From Lineus longissimus (Eukaryota > Nemertea > Pilidiophora > Heteronemertea > Lineidae), in the NCBI RefSeq assembly GCF_910592395.1, contig NC_088323.1:10899501-10963500 (forward strand): a stretch of DNA of 64,000 nt, given 5' to 3'. Positions 46,545-56,515 of the stretch are shown here, piece by piece (position 1 is the stretch's first letter; each line of letters opens with the position of its first letter). The notes beneath the pieces were generated by a model, which was not told the origin of the DNA, made no database searches, and saw only the letters and a list, made by a program, of their open reading frames with translations. A program made the translations under genes and the position numbers.

Positions 46545-47112
46545 ATGCCCCCGCCAATGCATAAAGCTTTGCGGAGGCATTATGTTTTACCGATGTCCGT
46601 CGGGCATCAGGCGTCAGGCGTCTGAAAACTTTTTGTTTCCGCTCATTTTAAGGAGAACGCTTTCAGCAATAACCACGAAACGTTTTTTGTCGTTTGACCT
46701 TACTAAAGAAAGGTTCCTCGGGCTCGTTCTGATTCTCATTATGGCCTCCAGGGTTGCGTGCTTGAAATCAGTTTTGGTCATTTTCGAGGAGAACCGTTTG
46801 TCCGATCAAATTTATTTTTGGTATGTACGTTGGGGGTGACTAGAGGAAGGTTCCTTTTGAGAACAGAAAACAGGCTCGTTCCGATTGTCAATATGGCCAC
46901 CAGGGCGGTGTGCTTGAAATCAGTTTCCATCAATATCGAGGAGAACCGTTCGTCCGATCAAATTTATTTTTGGTAGTTGCATTGGGGGTGACTGGAAGAA
47001 GTTTCCTTTCGAAAACTGCCTTGTTCCGATTGTCAGTATGGCCACCAGGGCGGCGTGCTTGAAATCGGTTTCCGTCAATTGTGAGGAGAACCATTTCTCT
47101 GATCAAATTCAT
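46545..47112 (+). mobile_element. D-family element D1
   Basis: After a T-run, the hairpin ATGCCCCCGCCAATGC / GCTTTGCGGAGGCAT is followed by TGTCCGTCGGGCATC. The core has about three tandem units of 130-165 bp with AATATGGCCACCAGGGCGG, GAGGAGAACCGTT and GATCAAATTTATTTTTGG. It is interrupted by D2 at the T-run 47112-47116. The open frames at 46510-46976 follow the tandem units and are not supported as genes. Confidence 0.7.
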
Positions 47113-47116
47113 TTTT

Positions 47117-47290
47117 ATGCCCCCGCCAATTCGTATTGCATTGCGGAAGCATTATGTTTTACCGATGTCCGTTCGTCCCGTTCGTGCGTCTGTGCATCCA
47201 TTAGCCATCTGTGAAGTTTTCGTTTCCGCTCATTTTAACGAGAACGCTTTGAGTAAAAACAATGTAACTTTTTATGTTGGTAGAAAAAGA
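47117..47290 (+). mobile_element. D-family element D2, 5' part, nested in D1
   Basis: The same 5' hairpin (ATGCCCCCGCCAATTC ... TTGCGGAAGCAT) and GATGTCCGTTCGTCC follow a T-run belonging to a D1 core unit. Similarity to D1 continues to about 47240. The 3' end is not recognised. Confidence 0.6.
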
Positions 47291-48083
47291 TAAAGTGTAC
47301 AGCAGGCAGACCAATAACTCTTTCATGATATCAACTAAACCCAGTCAGCTATGACACCAGCTGCCCGGGGTTGTCTGAAAAACACTTCACTTTCCTAATA
47401 CAACACCTCAGTGTGCCAAAGGGGGCATATGCCATGCCTTGCGTTGCTCTTGTTGCAATGGAAAATGCTCTCAAAAGACGATAAGGAATGATTATTAATT
47501 AACAATTCCTGAACTATATACCTTTTAATTAGCACGTTACATAAATTGGTTGGCGTTTGGTCGCGTGCTTTTCTTTCCTCATGACAATAAACAGCAAAAT
47601 AGTTACATCCCAATAATTGTGCTATAAGTCCATGATGAGATCACGGTGACCTGTTATAAATGTTTCACCAGCTTCGCTATTTTGCCGCTACGTGGCGCGT
47701 TGGGTCCTTGCGTCAAGCTGGTGTGAATCGTGGACCCGATTTTTACCCACAAACACTCGTCTCACACAATTTCAAACACCCATTCAAAGCTGTCTGCTTC
47801 ATTTTCTATGATATTTTTATGATAGGTTCTCCTAGCAAGGAACCATCACATATCCGACGGGTCCGATCCAGAGATTAGGATACTAATATTGAGCGTAGTA
47901 CTGATACGAGGTTGCTGTTTGGCTGCCATGATGACAGATTCTACCGCTCATATAAATAGTTCGTAGCACTTACATTAACTATTATTTGTGACCATGCAAC
48001 TAATGGACTGCTTTGTCTCATGCTGAACTTCAAAGGATTTCATGTGAAGCTCCAGACTGCAGTTGCTGGTTGTCCATGGGTTC

Positions 48084-48455
48084 TGTGGCTGGCCTGTCCA
48101 GCACACGTAGTTTAGGGGAATAAAGTTGCTTGGCGATTCCAATAAAATGAGAACTGCGACAATGTCAACAACAAATTATAGCTCTATTTCGTCTCATAAA
48201 ATTTTGTCAAAACACCAGTTCCTTACAACCTTACAACGATTAAGCTCCTCAGTTGACTATCGCGTCACATATTTGTTCGGAATTAACTTCCCCTTTCCTT
48301 TAAAGTCCTATAAAATTCGCCAAATCGTCGCCAAAACTAAATATTGTCCTCGTCGTTTTCATCAAAAAATATCCTCGTGCCAATTGAGAGTTCATCGAAA
48401 AGTCCAGACTCCGCCACATAGCGGATGGCGCCAAATTTAAACGCATGCAGTTACA
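48084..48455 (-). repeat. BEL 3' LTR
   Basis: A 372-bp copy. Differences from the partner I can see: AGTTTAG versus AGGTTAG near the plus-strand left end, CTGCGAC versus CTGTGAC, and GCAGTTACA versus GCAGTAACA at the right end. The frame 48126-48440 lies in the LTR and recurs in the partner; it is not a gene. Confidence 0.9.
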
Positions 48456-48470
48456 CCCCGGCCCCTTAAA
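48456..48470 (-). promoter_or_regulatory. Polypurine tract of the BEL element
   Basis: On the minus strand TTTAAGGGGCCGGGG directly precedes the 3' LTR, the expected place of the plus-strand primer. Confidence 0.55.
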
Positions 48471-48961
48471 TTCTTCCAAAGAATTTACCAAACCCAACAC
48501 AATAAACTCTTATGATTCACCTCCAAAACTGAAACAGTCCTTTCTGCACATTTGCGCAATATCCTTAACTCGCGAAAACTTACAAGGTGAAACTGCCACG
48601 TGAACTTCTAAAGGAAACGTATATATATACTGATGCTTCAACTATATTGCGGTATGGTTGATTCTAACCAATAACAGTCCAAACTCTAAAGATAACGAGT
48701 TGTGATGTGAACTTCAACAAACTAACGATTAGAAACTCAATAACTAAATCTTCACGAATGTTCGCGCGCTTCGGAAAGATTGTCCTTAAAACTTAAAGAT
48801 AGTGTTTATGCTCGATCAAACCACTGGTTCTCTTAACGGAATGTCCTGAAAATCAAACTCATGTCCTTAGACAGAACTGATCAAAGTTCGAATGTCCTTG
48901 CATTCTATAAACTGAACTCGGTAACGTATATTGACCCATCTCTGTCAATGGTTTATGCAAA

Positions 48962-49924
48962 CTAGTCGCTCTCAACTAACATCACAAGTTTTTGTATCGG
49001 CCTCTGATATGTACCCTTTGCAGTGCGAATCCTTACGTTGCGGACCATGTTATCTGCCCCTTGGTTAACATCCGTGACGACTGCGAGCGGCCAATCTCCT
49101 GTATAAGTATTGACGTCCTTAGCAAGTACAATATCTCCAACCTTGATGTTGCGCTTTGCGTTTCGCCATTTACTGCGATTTAACAGCTGCACTAGATATT
49201 CTGACTTTAACCTATTCCAGAACATGTTAGAAATGTTTGCGATTTGCTTCCATCGTCTATTTCCGTAGTCCTTTCCATCAACTTGTAACAGCGTGTTGTC
49301 TCCCGTTTTAGATGTAAGGAGTACATTAGGACTTATAGGTAGTAGATCCTCTGGTGAGCCTTGAACTATATTGAGCGGGCAACTGTTTATGATGTATTCG
49401 GCTTCTGCAAATGCTGTCTGTAAACCTTCATCGGTTGTGACTTGACCCTTTAGAATTCCATAGAGAGATTTCCGCACCGACCTTATCATCCGCTCCCACA
49501 TCCCACGTTGGTGACTGGCAGTGGGTGTATTGAACCTCCAGTCGATACCTAATTTTGCCATACTGTTTTCGATTATCTCCGCATTCAGCTCCTTGATGCT
49601 GTTTCTAATATCTGCCTCTGCACCAACAATGTTACTGCCATTGTCTGAAATTATCCCTTTTACATGTCCTCGCCTAGCTAGAAATCTCTGAATGGCCATC
49701 ACACATGTCACACAAGCATCGGTTGTGAGACTGTGTACTATCTCGAGGTGGACGGCCCGACTAGTTGGACAACTGAAAATGACGCCATAACGTTTCTCCT
49801 TGACACACTTGTTTCTTCTTTTGATCTTTACCCACGGGTCCAAAGTAATCCATCCCTGCTTTAGGAAACGGCGGCTGATCGGTCTCAACTCTATCTGCTG
49901 GCAACTCTGCCATCTCCTGTTCAA
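48962..49924 (-). pseudogene. BEL integrase core and C-terminal domain
   Basis: Minus-strand frame with the core residues: the first Asp sits in GMDYFGPV of the preceding frame, the second in GIISDNGSNIVG, the Glu in SHQRGMWERMIRSVRKS. The C-terminal region (RWKQIANISNMFWNRLKSEY, KVGDIVLAKD, GDWPLAVVTD) matches the DUF5641-type tail of BEL integrases. It ends at 48962, about 500 bases before the 3' LTR. A one-base frame change near 49835-49850 separates it from the upstream part. Confidence 0.85.
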
Positions 49925-50771
49925 TATTCTGACCTCGATATCTCCTGCAGACTGTACATTTACTGTTAATCCTCCTAACTGCCCATGAAGCTCTGATTAT
50001 CCAGTATTCTTTCTGTAGCTCAGCCATGACCTGATTCCTGCCTGCATGTCCCAATAGGTTGTGAGTGTTGCTGATAAGACTCTGTACCATAGGTGATTGT
50101 CCAGGAAGTACTATAGGTTCCTTGGTGCTCTGAGATAGCGATGATCGTCCAAGTCGACCTTGAACTCTGAGCAGCCCATCCTCTGACATGACAAGCTTCA
50201 AATCCCTAAGAGGACTGTTCCTAGCAAGTGCCTGGTGATTGCTAAGCCTCTGTATTTCATCCTTGTAGTAGGCTTTCTGGATGGCTCTAAAGATTGCCAA
50301 CTTAGATTCCTGAACCTGTTTGACTCTAGACTCCTTCTGCTCAGCAGCCTTAGCTCTTGTTCCACCTGATGGTCCTTTATCACTCTTAAGCTTAACGTTC
50401 CTCACTGTAACAGCGAACCTGATGATGGACCACCAGTCTGACATTCTTTCAAGCACTTCGATGGTTGAAGATTCGTTTGTCGCGATGCTTGACACTATGA
50501 TCTCTGGATCTCCTTCCAAATTCTTCTGCATTTGGTGCAAATCAAAGGTCGGCCATGTTTCCTCCTCCTCCTGTAGAAATCCTGGCCCATGAAGCCAAAG
50601 ACTGGATTTGAGACCTCGAATGTTCGTACCGCGCGAAGCTATATCTGCTGGGTTGCTTGTTCCTGGTACAAAACCCCATTGACTAGTTTCTGTCAATCTC
50701 TGTATGGTAGCTATTCTGTTGGCAACAAACACCTTGAAGTTCTTCATCTCATTGTTGAGGTAATTGTCCAC
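49761..50771 (-). pseudogene. BEL RNase H end and integrase zinc-binding domain
   Basis: It starts in the RNase H region (FKVFVANRIATIQRL; GTSNPADIASRG) and continues to the HHCC zinc module (HNLLGHAGRNQVMAELQKEY; SKCTVCRRYRG). The first integrase Asp (GMDYFGP) lies near its end. The join to the upstream frame near 50765 lacks several residues around the expected DS motif of RNase H, so there is a small deletion, not only a base slip. Confidence 0.85.
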
Positions 50772-51583
50772 AGCCTAACTTTATCGATCTCTCCCTTGAG
50801 TTCTCCAATTATGAGTCTCACAACCTTCGCTGCCGTGACGGCTGCTTGAATCTCCATTCTTGGAATACTGTAAGCCTTGATGGGTGTCACCCTACTGCGC
50901 CCGTAAATCAAGTTAACACCAACTTGACCCTCTTCATCCTGCTCTCGTAAGTATGCGGCCACGCCATATCCTAATCCACTGGCGTCGCTGAAGACGTGCA
51001 ACTGGCGGCTCTTCACTGTTCCTAAGAGTCGATTTGTACATCGGTCTATTTCCCAGCTACTGACATTATCCACTTCTTGCTTCCATTCCTTCCAACGCTT
51101 TAGCAGACTCTGTGGAAGTTGGGTGTCCCATTCAAGTTTCTCCTTCACCATTTCTTGTATCAGCATCTTGCCTCTTAGAACTATCGGTGAGATAAGTCCG
51201 AGGGGATTGACGATTGAGCAAACTACAGCCAACGCTCCCCTTCTTGTGTTCAGTTTGTTCAGATCTGGGTTTCTGTAACTGATTGTATCCTCTTTGTGAT
51301 TCCAAACCATCCCGAGAGTTGACTCTGTGTCTCTAACTGCTGTGCCTTGACTCAAATTCACCGTGGACTTTACTTCAGCTGATTCTGGCAGAGACTTCAA
51401 AATTTCTGGTTCTGAGCTGTGCCATCCTACAAGTTGGAATCCTCCTCGTTCTGTCAGCTCCATCAGACCAACTGCAACCTCCTTCGCCTTCTCTAAAGTA
51501 TCTTGGGAGTCAATATTGTCGTCCACATATGACGAGTTCTTGGCTGCCTCAATCACTAAAGTCACCAGCATTATCCTCTGCAT
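50744..51583 (-). pseudogene. BEL reverse transcriptase palm (YVDD) and RNase H
   Basis: The catalytic SSYVDDNIDS motif is near the start. Downstream are the thumb region (SWEIDRCTNR) and RNase H (LHVFSDASGLGYGVAAYL). The frame differs by one base from the upstream RT frame; an additional T at about 51549 explains it. Confidence 0.85.
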
Positions 51584-52160
51584 TCCTTAGCAGTGCATAG
51601 TTGTTAATAGCAGGGCTTGACGTGGATCCAAATACATGTATGGTCAACCGGTAATCCCTGATCTTGCCATCTCGGTACCAAAGAAATCTGTAGAGATCTC
51701 GACAGTTCTCCGTGACCTGGATCTGATAAAAACATTTCCTGATGTCTGATTTTATCCCTATTTTGCCTTGACGAAATCGTAAGAGAACTCCATCCAACCT
51801 GTTGGTCAGGTCAGGGCCCTTCAGCAAGCACTTGTTGAGGGACTGTCCTTGGTAAGTCGCTGATCCATCAAACACGATTCGAATCTTTCCGGGTTTGTGT
51901 TTACTGTAAACTCCGTGGTGGGGGAGATACCAAATTCTGCCCTCTTCTCCACTGGTTTCCTCTACTTCTTCCACGTAGCGTTTTCTATGCATTTCATTCA
52001 TAAAAGCTTGATAATCCTCCGCGAACTGCGCATTTCTTTGCATTTTGCGTTCCACAGACTTAAGCCTTTGCACGGCTTGTTCCCTTTTGTTTGGAAGTCC
52101 TGCTTCTGGAGATGTCTTGAGGGGTAACCCAACTTGGTATCGCTCTCCGTTATACTCCAT
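51549..52160 (-). pseudogene. BEL reverse transcriptase N-terminal half
   Basis: Contains YLPHHGVYSKHKPGKIRIVF, the SLNKCLLKGPDL block and the first catalytic aspartate in KSDIRKCFYQIQV, with YRFLWYRDG following. These are typical BEL/Pao RT blocks. Both possible joins to the protease frame (about 52160-52175) meet a stop, so at least one small indel or nonsense change lies there. Confidence 0.85.
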
Positions 52161-52170
52161 GTTTTCCTAA

Positions 52171-52686
52171 TCATAAGACATAATCCATGAACTTCTGTTC
52201 CTCCCTTGACATAGCTTCATCCTCCTGATTGATAGTTTCTGCAAAGTCCATATTGATGTACTGCTGAAGCAGTCCATGTAAAGATGGGACTACTCCAGTA
52301 GCGTTTACCGACTTGCGATCTTGACCTCCAACTCCAAGCGGTCCACTAACTGACCAACCAAGCCTAGTCCTCACTGCATACGATGCATTTCCTTCTCCGG
52401 CAATAACGGTTATGGGCTGTATGGCTTGTGGTAGATCATTTCCGATAAGCAGTCCAACTTGTAAGTCTGTATTTGGGACTGGAATATCTTTAAGATGCTC
52501 CCACTCGTTGACTTCATGTTGTGTGACTATATCCTCCTTACAAATGGGCACCTCCGGGTATACATACAAGCTTCGGATATGAATCTGGCTTTGACGCTCC
52601 AATCCACTGATTTCCAGGTTTCTCACCAATTTCAGCTGGACTAACTGGTCCTTAGATGCCATGGTTGAAAGATTTACTCTAGCTAG
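52171..52686 (-). pseudogene. BEL aspartic protease region, read in the -1 frame after gag
   Basis: The frame is open from the slippery site at 52686 to TGA 52171. It includes NLEISGLERQSQIHIRSLYV, EVPICKEDIVTQHEV, LQVGLLIGNDLPQAI and RTRLGWSVSGP, the blocks of the BEL protease (peptidase A17/DUF1758). The catalytic Asp-containing LDNGSGASFC is encoded at the end of the preceding frame, so protease spans the frame change. Confidence 0.8.
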
Positions 52687-54233
52687 TTTTTTTCTGTTAA
52701 GCCAAGTGAACTACAAATATCATCTGTACAGAAAGAAGCTCCTGATCCGTTGTCTAAAAATGCCAAGGTTTTGACTTCCTTTCCAGTTTCCTGAGATTTT
52801 ATTCTAACTGGTACAACTGACATGCTGATTTTACTGCCGGCCCCTATACGTCCATTTCTGACAGACTTTGCCTCCTTTCCTTCCTCATCGTTCCTATACT
52901 TAACACTAGTCTCTCGCTCCTTTCGATCATCAGTCTTCTTCATACTGCCTGTCTGCGCCGTGGCTCGCCTTGATGAGTCCTGATTTGCTCCAGACCCTTT
53001 GTCCTGCCTTTTGTCGAAATCAGTTTTGTTCCTACGCAGGATGGTAGGATGTTTACCACTGCATTCTCGACATGTTGCCTTATCTAGACAATTTTCGCTC
53101 CTATGGTTTTTACGAATACACGAGAAGCAATAACGGTTTGTCTTCAACCATGCGAGTTTGTCTTGATGTGGTTTGCTGCCTAAAGTTCTACAAGCCCTTG
53201 TGTCATGATTTCCACGATTGCAAAATCCACACACTCTGTTTGACGTCTGGTTATCAGCTCCTTCAGAATTCTTCACATTAGTAGCGAATGTAGGCCTTCT
53301 CGGCTTTGGGAGTTCTTTGCCTTGATTGCCTGTGTTGTCATCTGGCCTCTCTGCTTTGTACCTCGGATTATTCAGAACTCTGGCCTGCCTCTCAATGAAG
53401 TTTACAAGAGCCTCAAATGTCGCTGGGACACCATGTTTTCGCTGTGTCTCCGTATCCTCCAAGATCCAATTTCTCTGCAGGTGCAATGGTAGTCTTTGCA
53501 CAATCTGTTTCATGCTGCTATAGTGTTCTAATTCCGACAACCTGCCTAAACCTAGCATGGCGTTTGCACATTTACGAAGGTAAATGGCATATTGCTCCAA
53601 TTCGCTGGATTGATGCGCCTTCATTGGTTTCCAAGTTAAGGCTTTGTTTAGATAAGCCTGTCCTATCTCATACTTGTCTCCAAACTTTTCCCCTAACAGC
53701 GTTCTAGCCCGTAGATATCCTGCTGCTGGTCCTAGGTGGGCACATCCTCTGACTATTCCTTTGGCCTTGTCTGTTGTCAGTTGCATTAAATAATTGAGCT
53801 TCTCCCTGTCATCTGGGGCCCTACTCGCCACTCTTGTCTCAAACAGCTCAATAAACTCGCGGTATCTCGTGAAGTCTCCATCAAATGTCGGGATGTCGGT
53901 CGGAGGTAACAGAATTAGCTGTGCCATTCTCTCCAGGACGTGCTGGCTGCCTGACTGAGAGTAACTGCTATAATCTGATAGGGTGTAACTGCCGTTAGTT
54001 GCTCCATGTGGGTGGGAAGAGACCTGGTTGTTCTCTGGGTGTGAGGTCATATCATGTGTGCCTTGCCTGGCATGTGACGAGATTGGTGTACTATATGCGG
54101 GACTGCAAGTAGTATGAGGCGACAAGGACATAGCTGCTCCCATGGGTGGCCCTTGTCTCTCAGTTGTCCTAGCTTGTGATGAAGGAGTCCCTACATTACT
54201 AGCTGTCGGCTGCTTCATCTGTCTCTGCTGCAA
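52683..54233 (-). CDS. BEL gag (main part) and start of protease
   Basis: Minus-strand frame of 516 codons. It begins in a Gln/Ser/Thr-rich linker, then DUF1759-type capsid sequence (IPTFDGDFTRYREFIELFET, KLNYLMQLTTDKAKGIVRGC), then Cys/His knuckles (CGFCNRGNHDTRAC; CFSCIRKNHRSENC; CRECSGKHP), and finally the protease active-site block LDNGSGASFC just before TAG 52683-52685. It is in the same frame as 54297-54770 with one TAA between. Role: particle core and RNA packaging. Confidence 0.85.
   Translation of the reverse strand: MQQRQMKQPTASNVGTPSSQARTTERQGPPMGAAMSLSPHTTCSPAYSTPISSHARQGTHDMTSHPENNQVSSHPHGATNGSYTLSDYSSYSQSGSQHVLERMAQLILLPPTDIPTFDGDFTRYREFIELFETRVASRAPDDREKLNYLMQLTTDKAKGIVRGCAHLGPAAGYLRARTLLGEKFGDKYEIGQAYLNKALTWKPMKAHQSSELEQYAIYLRKCANAMLGLGRLSELEHYSSMKQIVQRLPLHLQRNWILEDTETQRKHGVPATFEALVNFIERQARVLNNPRYKAERPDDNTGNQGKELPKPRRPTFATNVKNSEGADNQTSNRVCGFCNRGNHDTRACRTLGSKPHQDKLAWLKTNRYCFSCIRKNHRSENCLDKATCRECSGKHPTILRRNKTDFDKRQDKGSGANQDSSRRATAQTGSMKKTDDRKERETSVKYRNDEEGKEAKSVRNGRIGAGSKISMSVVPVRIKSQETGKEVKTLAFLDNGSGASFCTDDICSSLGLTEKN
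52686..52692 (-). promoter_or_regulatory. Candidate -1 frameshift slippery heptamer
   Basis: On the minus strand, in gag phase, the codons are GAA AAA AAC TAG, giving the canonical A AAA AAC heptamer immediately before the gag stop. Slipping back one base leads directly into the open protease frame. Retroviral gag-pro junctions use this heptamer. A missing A would give the same picture. Confidence 0.5.
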
Positions 54234-54296
54234 TTGTGCAGGCGAATGTCCTGGTGTCGACCCAGTTGACGTGGTCGTAGTGAACTCCTGCCCCTG

Positions 54297-54770
54297 TTAT
54301 ATCCTGCCAGGCCTGGATTCTTCTTCCTCCTCTTCTTTCATGGCCTCAAGCCAACCTGAAACTTCGGATGTCAGGTCCTCATACTCTGATATCTTTGGCT
54401 GATACCATTCAGAATCATCCTTGCGTCTCTCCTGGAGAGGTAGCAGATCTTGGTACTTCTTGTGTGCCCTTTCCAGCTTCTCTCCTGACTCTGCAGTCTC
54501 CTCCATTAGCTTCTCCACTAATGCTGTATCGCAATTACCCATTGCGTCCTTAAGCCTTTTACAATATGCACTGACTTTACCCTGGTAAACTGACCTAGAC
54601 CTTTTGGCATGCAGTCTCTCACGCTGCACAATCCAATTCTCCTGCTCCTCTTCCTCTTCCTGATCTTGAAGGTTAGCTGCTGCATTTCCTTCTGCTTCCT
54701 CATTTGTGTCCTCAGACTCCTCGGGCCTTTGCTCGCCCATGTTTTCCTGTAACGGCTCCTCTTCCGACAT
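54297..54770 (-). pseudogene. BEL gag N-terminal part, ended by in-frame TAA
   Basis: It starts MSEEEPLQENMGE, is very acidic, then basic/coiled-coil (NWIVQRERLHAKRSRSVYQG; KLMEETAESGEKLERAHKKY). TAA at 54297-54299 is in the same frame as the downstream gag, which resumes at once with a Gln-rich linker. So it is most simply one gag with a nonsense codon. Confidence 0.7.
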
Positions 54771-55132
54771 GACTATTTCAAAGACTCTCTTCTGGTTCCT
54801 ATCTTTCGGTTTATTTGAGAGTGTCCAGAGTTATTTTTGACACTTCAAGTCTTTATTTCCTGTATTCACCCTTTTTAGACCTTTATTTTTTTTATACACA
54901 AAGCATATGTTGAATGACGCACTGGTACAGTTCCTAGAACTAGCTCCTGTGATTTCCTATTTGCCTGTGGACGAGGTTGACTACAGGTCCAAGCGTAGCG
55001 TAGAGAGAGTCCAACAATAGTGCGACGGAGGCCTGTGTTTTTTCTAGCTTCCGGGGACAAGGTTTGATACAAACGGCGAACAAACTACATGTATGCCTTT
55101 AAATGCTTCCAAATGTTCCAAATATGTGACTG

Positions 55133-55504
55133 TGTGGCTGGCCTGTCCAGCACACGTAGGTTAGGGGAATAAAGTTGCTTGGCGATTCCAATAAAATGAG
55201 AACTGTGACAATGTCAACAACAAATTATAGCTCTATTTCGTCTCATAAAATTTTGTCAAAACACCAGTTCCTTACAACCTTACAACGATTAAGCTCCTCA
55301 GTTGACTATCGCGTCACATATTTGTTCGGAATTAACTTCCCCTTTCCTTTAAAGTCCTATAAAATTCGCCAAATCGTCGCCAAAACTAAATATTGTCCTC
55401 GTCGTTTTCATCAAAAAATATCCTCGTGCCAATTGAGAGTTCATCGAAAAGTCCAGACTCCGCCACATAGCGGATGGCGCCAAATTTAAACGCATGCAGT
55501 AACA
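55133..55504 (-). repeat. BEL 5' LTR
   Basis: 372 bp, partner of 48084-48455, about 99 percent identical by eye. Transcription would start here and run leftwards. The leader to gag (54771-55132) has no convincing primer-binding site that I can name. Confidence 0.9.
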
Positions 55505-55650
55505 GGTTCTGACCATGTATCTACTGGGTTGTGATAGTCCAAGGAACGCCATCCCAAAATATCCTAACCTTGTCCATCATTTCCAAATCGCATCTAAAAA
55601 TTGTCCATCTGTCAGTTCCCTGGAGACGAATCTATGCCATCACCTGATGG

Positions 55651-55813
55651 CTCTAGTTTTATGGTAGGTACTCCTAGCAAGGATACATCACTTGTCATAT
55701 CGACTTTGGTTTGACCTATATACTTTTCATGTAGCATGTTTCTTGACCAGGATGAATTCCTAACCACCAAATATCTATACGGTGAGCACAATGGCCCCTG
55801 GCCATTTCATTTT
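55651..55813 (+). mobile_element. A-family 3' fragment
   Basis: Matches 6735-6900: ATGGTAGGTACTCCTAGCAA, GATGAATTCCTAACCACCAA, then GGTGAGCACAATGGCCCCTG GCCATTTCATTTT. Confidence 0.75.
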
Positions 55814-56515
55814 ACACTAATGCTCTTGGGGACAGAGAAGGCATCGTATAAAGCAATGCAAACAGCAGTATTTATGAGTAGGCTAATTGGACCATGTAAT
55901 TAGTCCTGGGGCTTTCACCCCAAAATTCAGCAATATCATAAATTCCTCCCGATCTCGGAGCCAAAGTCCATTCGTCGCTATAGAAAGAAGCAAGTTGCGA
56001 TCTTGCTTCACAATAACATAAGGCCCGCATTTCGGGGATTCCCCATGGTGATTTCTCTCTGTGATTCCCCGAAATCAAGATTGGAAACCCGCATATTTTG
56101 TTATTAAGTTATTGATTGGATATTTAGAAAATTAATTGAATGGTTGATGAGAAAGAATTGTGAGAAGAAAATGCTTGTAACTCCTAAACCGTTGGACTTA
56201 TGGAAAAGCTTGTAGGTTTGATTATAATGTATGATTTAATCTATTGATGCTTGAACAAGGTATGTATGGTAACCGGAAAAACGCCGATCGGCGACCCATG
56301 CAGTGAGTGCTCTCACATGGGACAAACAGACCGGTCGAAATGGAAGGATTTCATTCGCCAACCCGAAAGTAAACAAAATTTATTCTTGACACTTGACGTC
56401 ACACATCATAATTCGCGTTTTGATTGAACATGTGCTCTTCACTAAAAATAGCACCCGGATTCCATGTGTATGCTCCGACTAGCTATCCTTAGATAAAGCT
56501 CCACTCACCGGCAAT
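55814..56515. other. Unassigned DNA
   Basis: No gene or repeat end recognised except a partial self-complementary GGGGATTCCCCATGG/GATTCCCCGAAATC pairing near 56036-56075. Confidence 0.35.

Larger units (their letters stand above)
48084..55504 (-). mobile_element. Full-length BEL/Pao LTR retrotransposon, 5-bp TSD
   Basis: The element is 7421 bp, oriented minus. The two 372-bp LTRs begin TG and end CA in both readings, with GGTTC at 48079-48083 and 55505-55509. Domain order on the minus strand is gag, protease, reverse transcriptase, RNase H, integrase, the order of BEL/Pao elements; no env-like frame follows. The LTRs differ at about three positions, so insertion was recent. The coding region has several lesions, so this copy is probably defective by itself. 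Confidence 0.9.

Noticed and set aside
48126-48440. 104-codon frame with a near-identical twin at 55175-55489
   Set aside because: Both lie inside the BEL LTRs on the antisense strand; identity is due to the LTR pair.
55077-55132. Primer-binding site of the BEL element
   Set aside because: A TGGAACATTTGG stretch lies near the LTR, but I cannot match it to a tRNA end with confidence.
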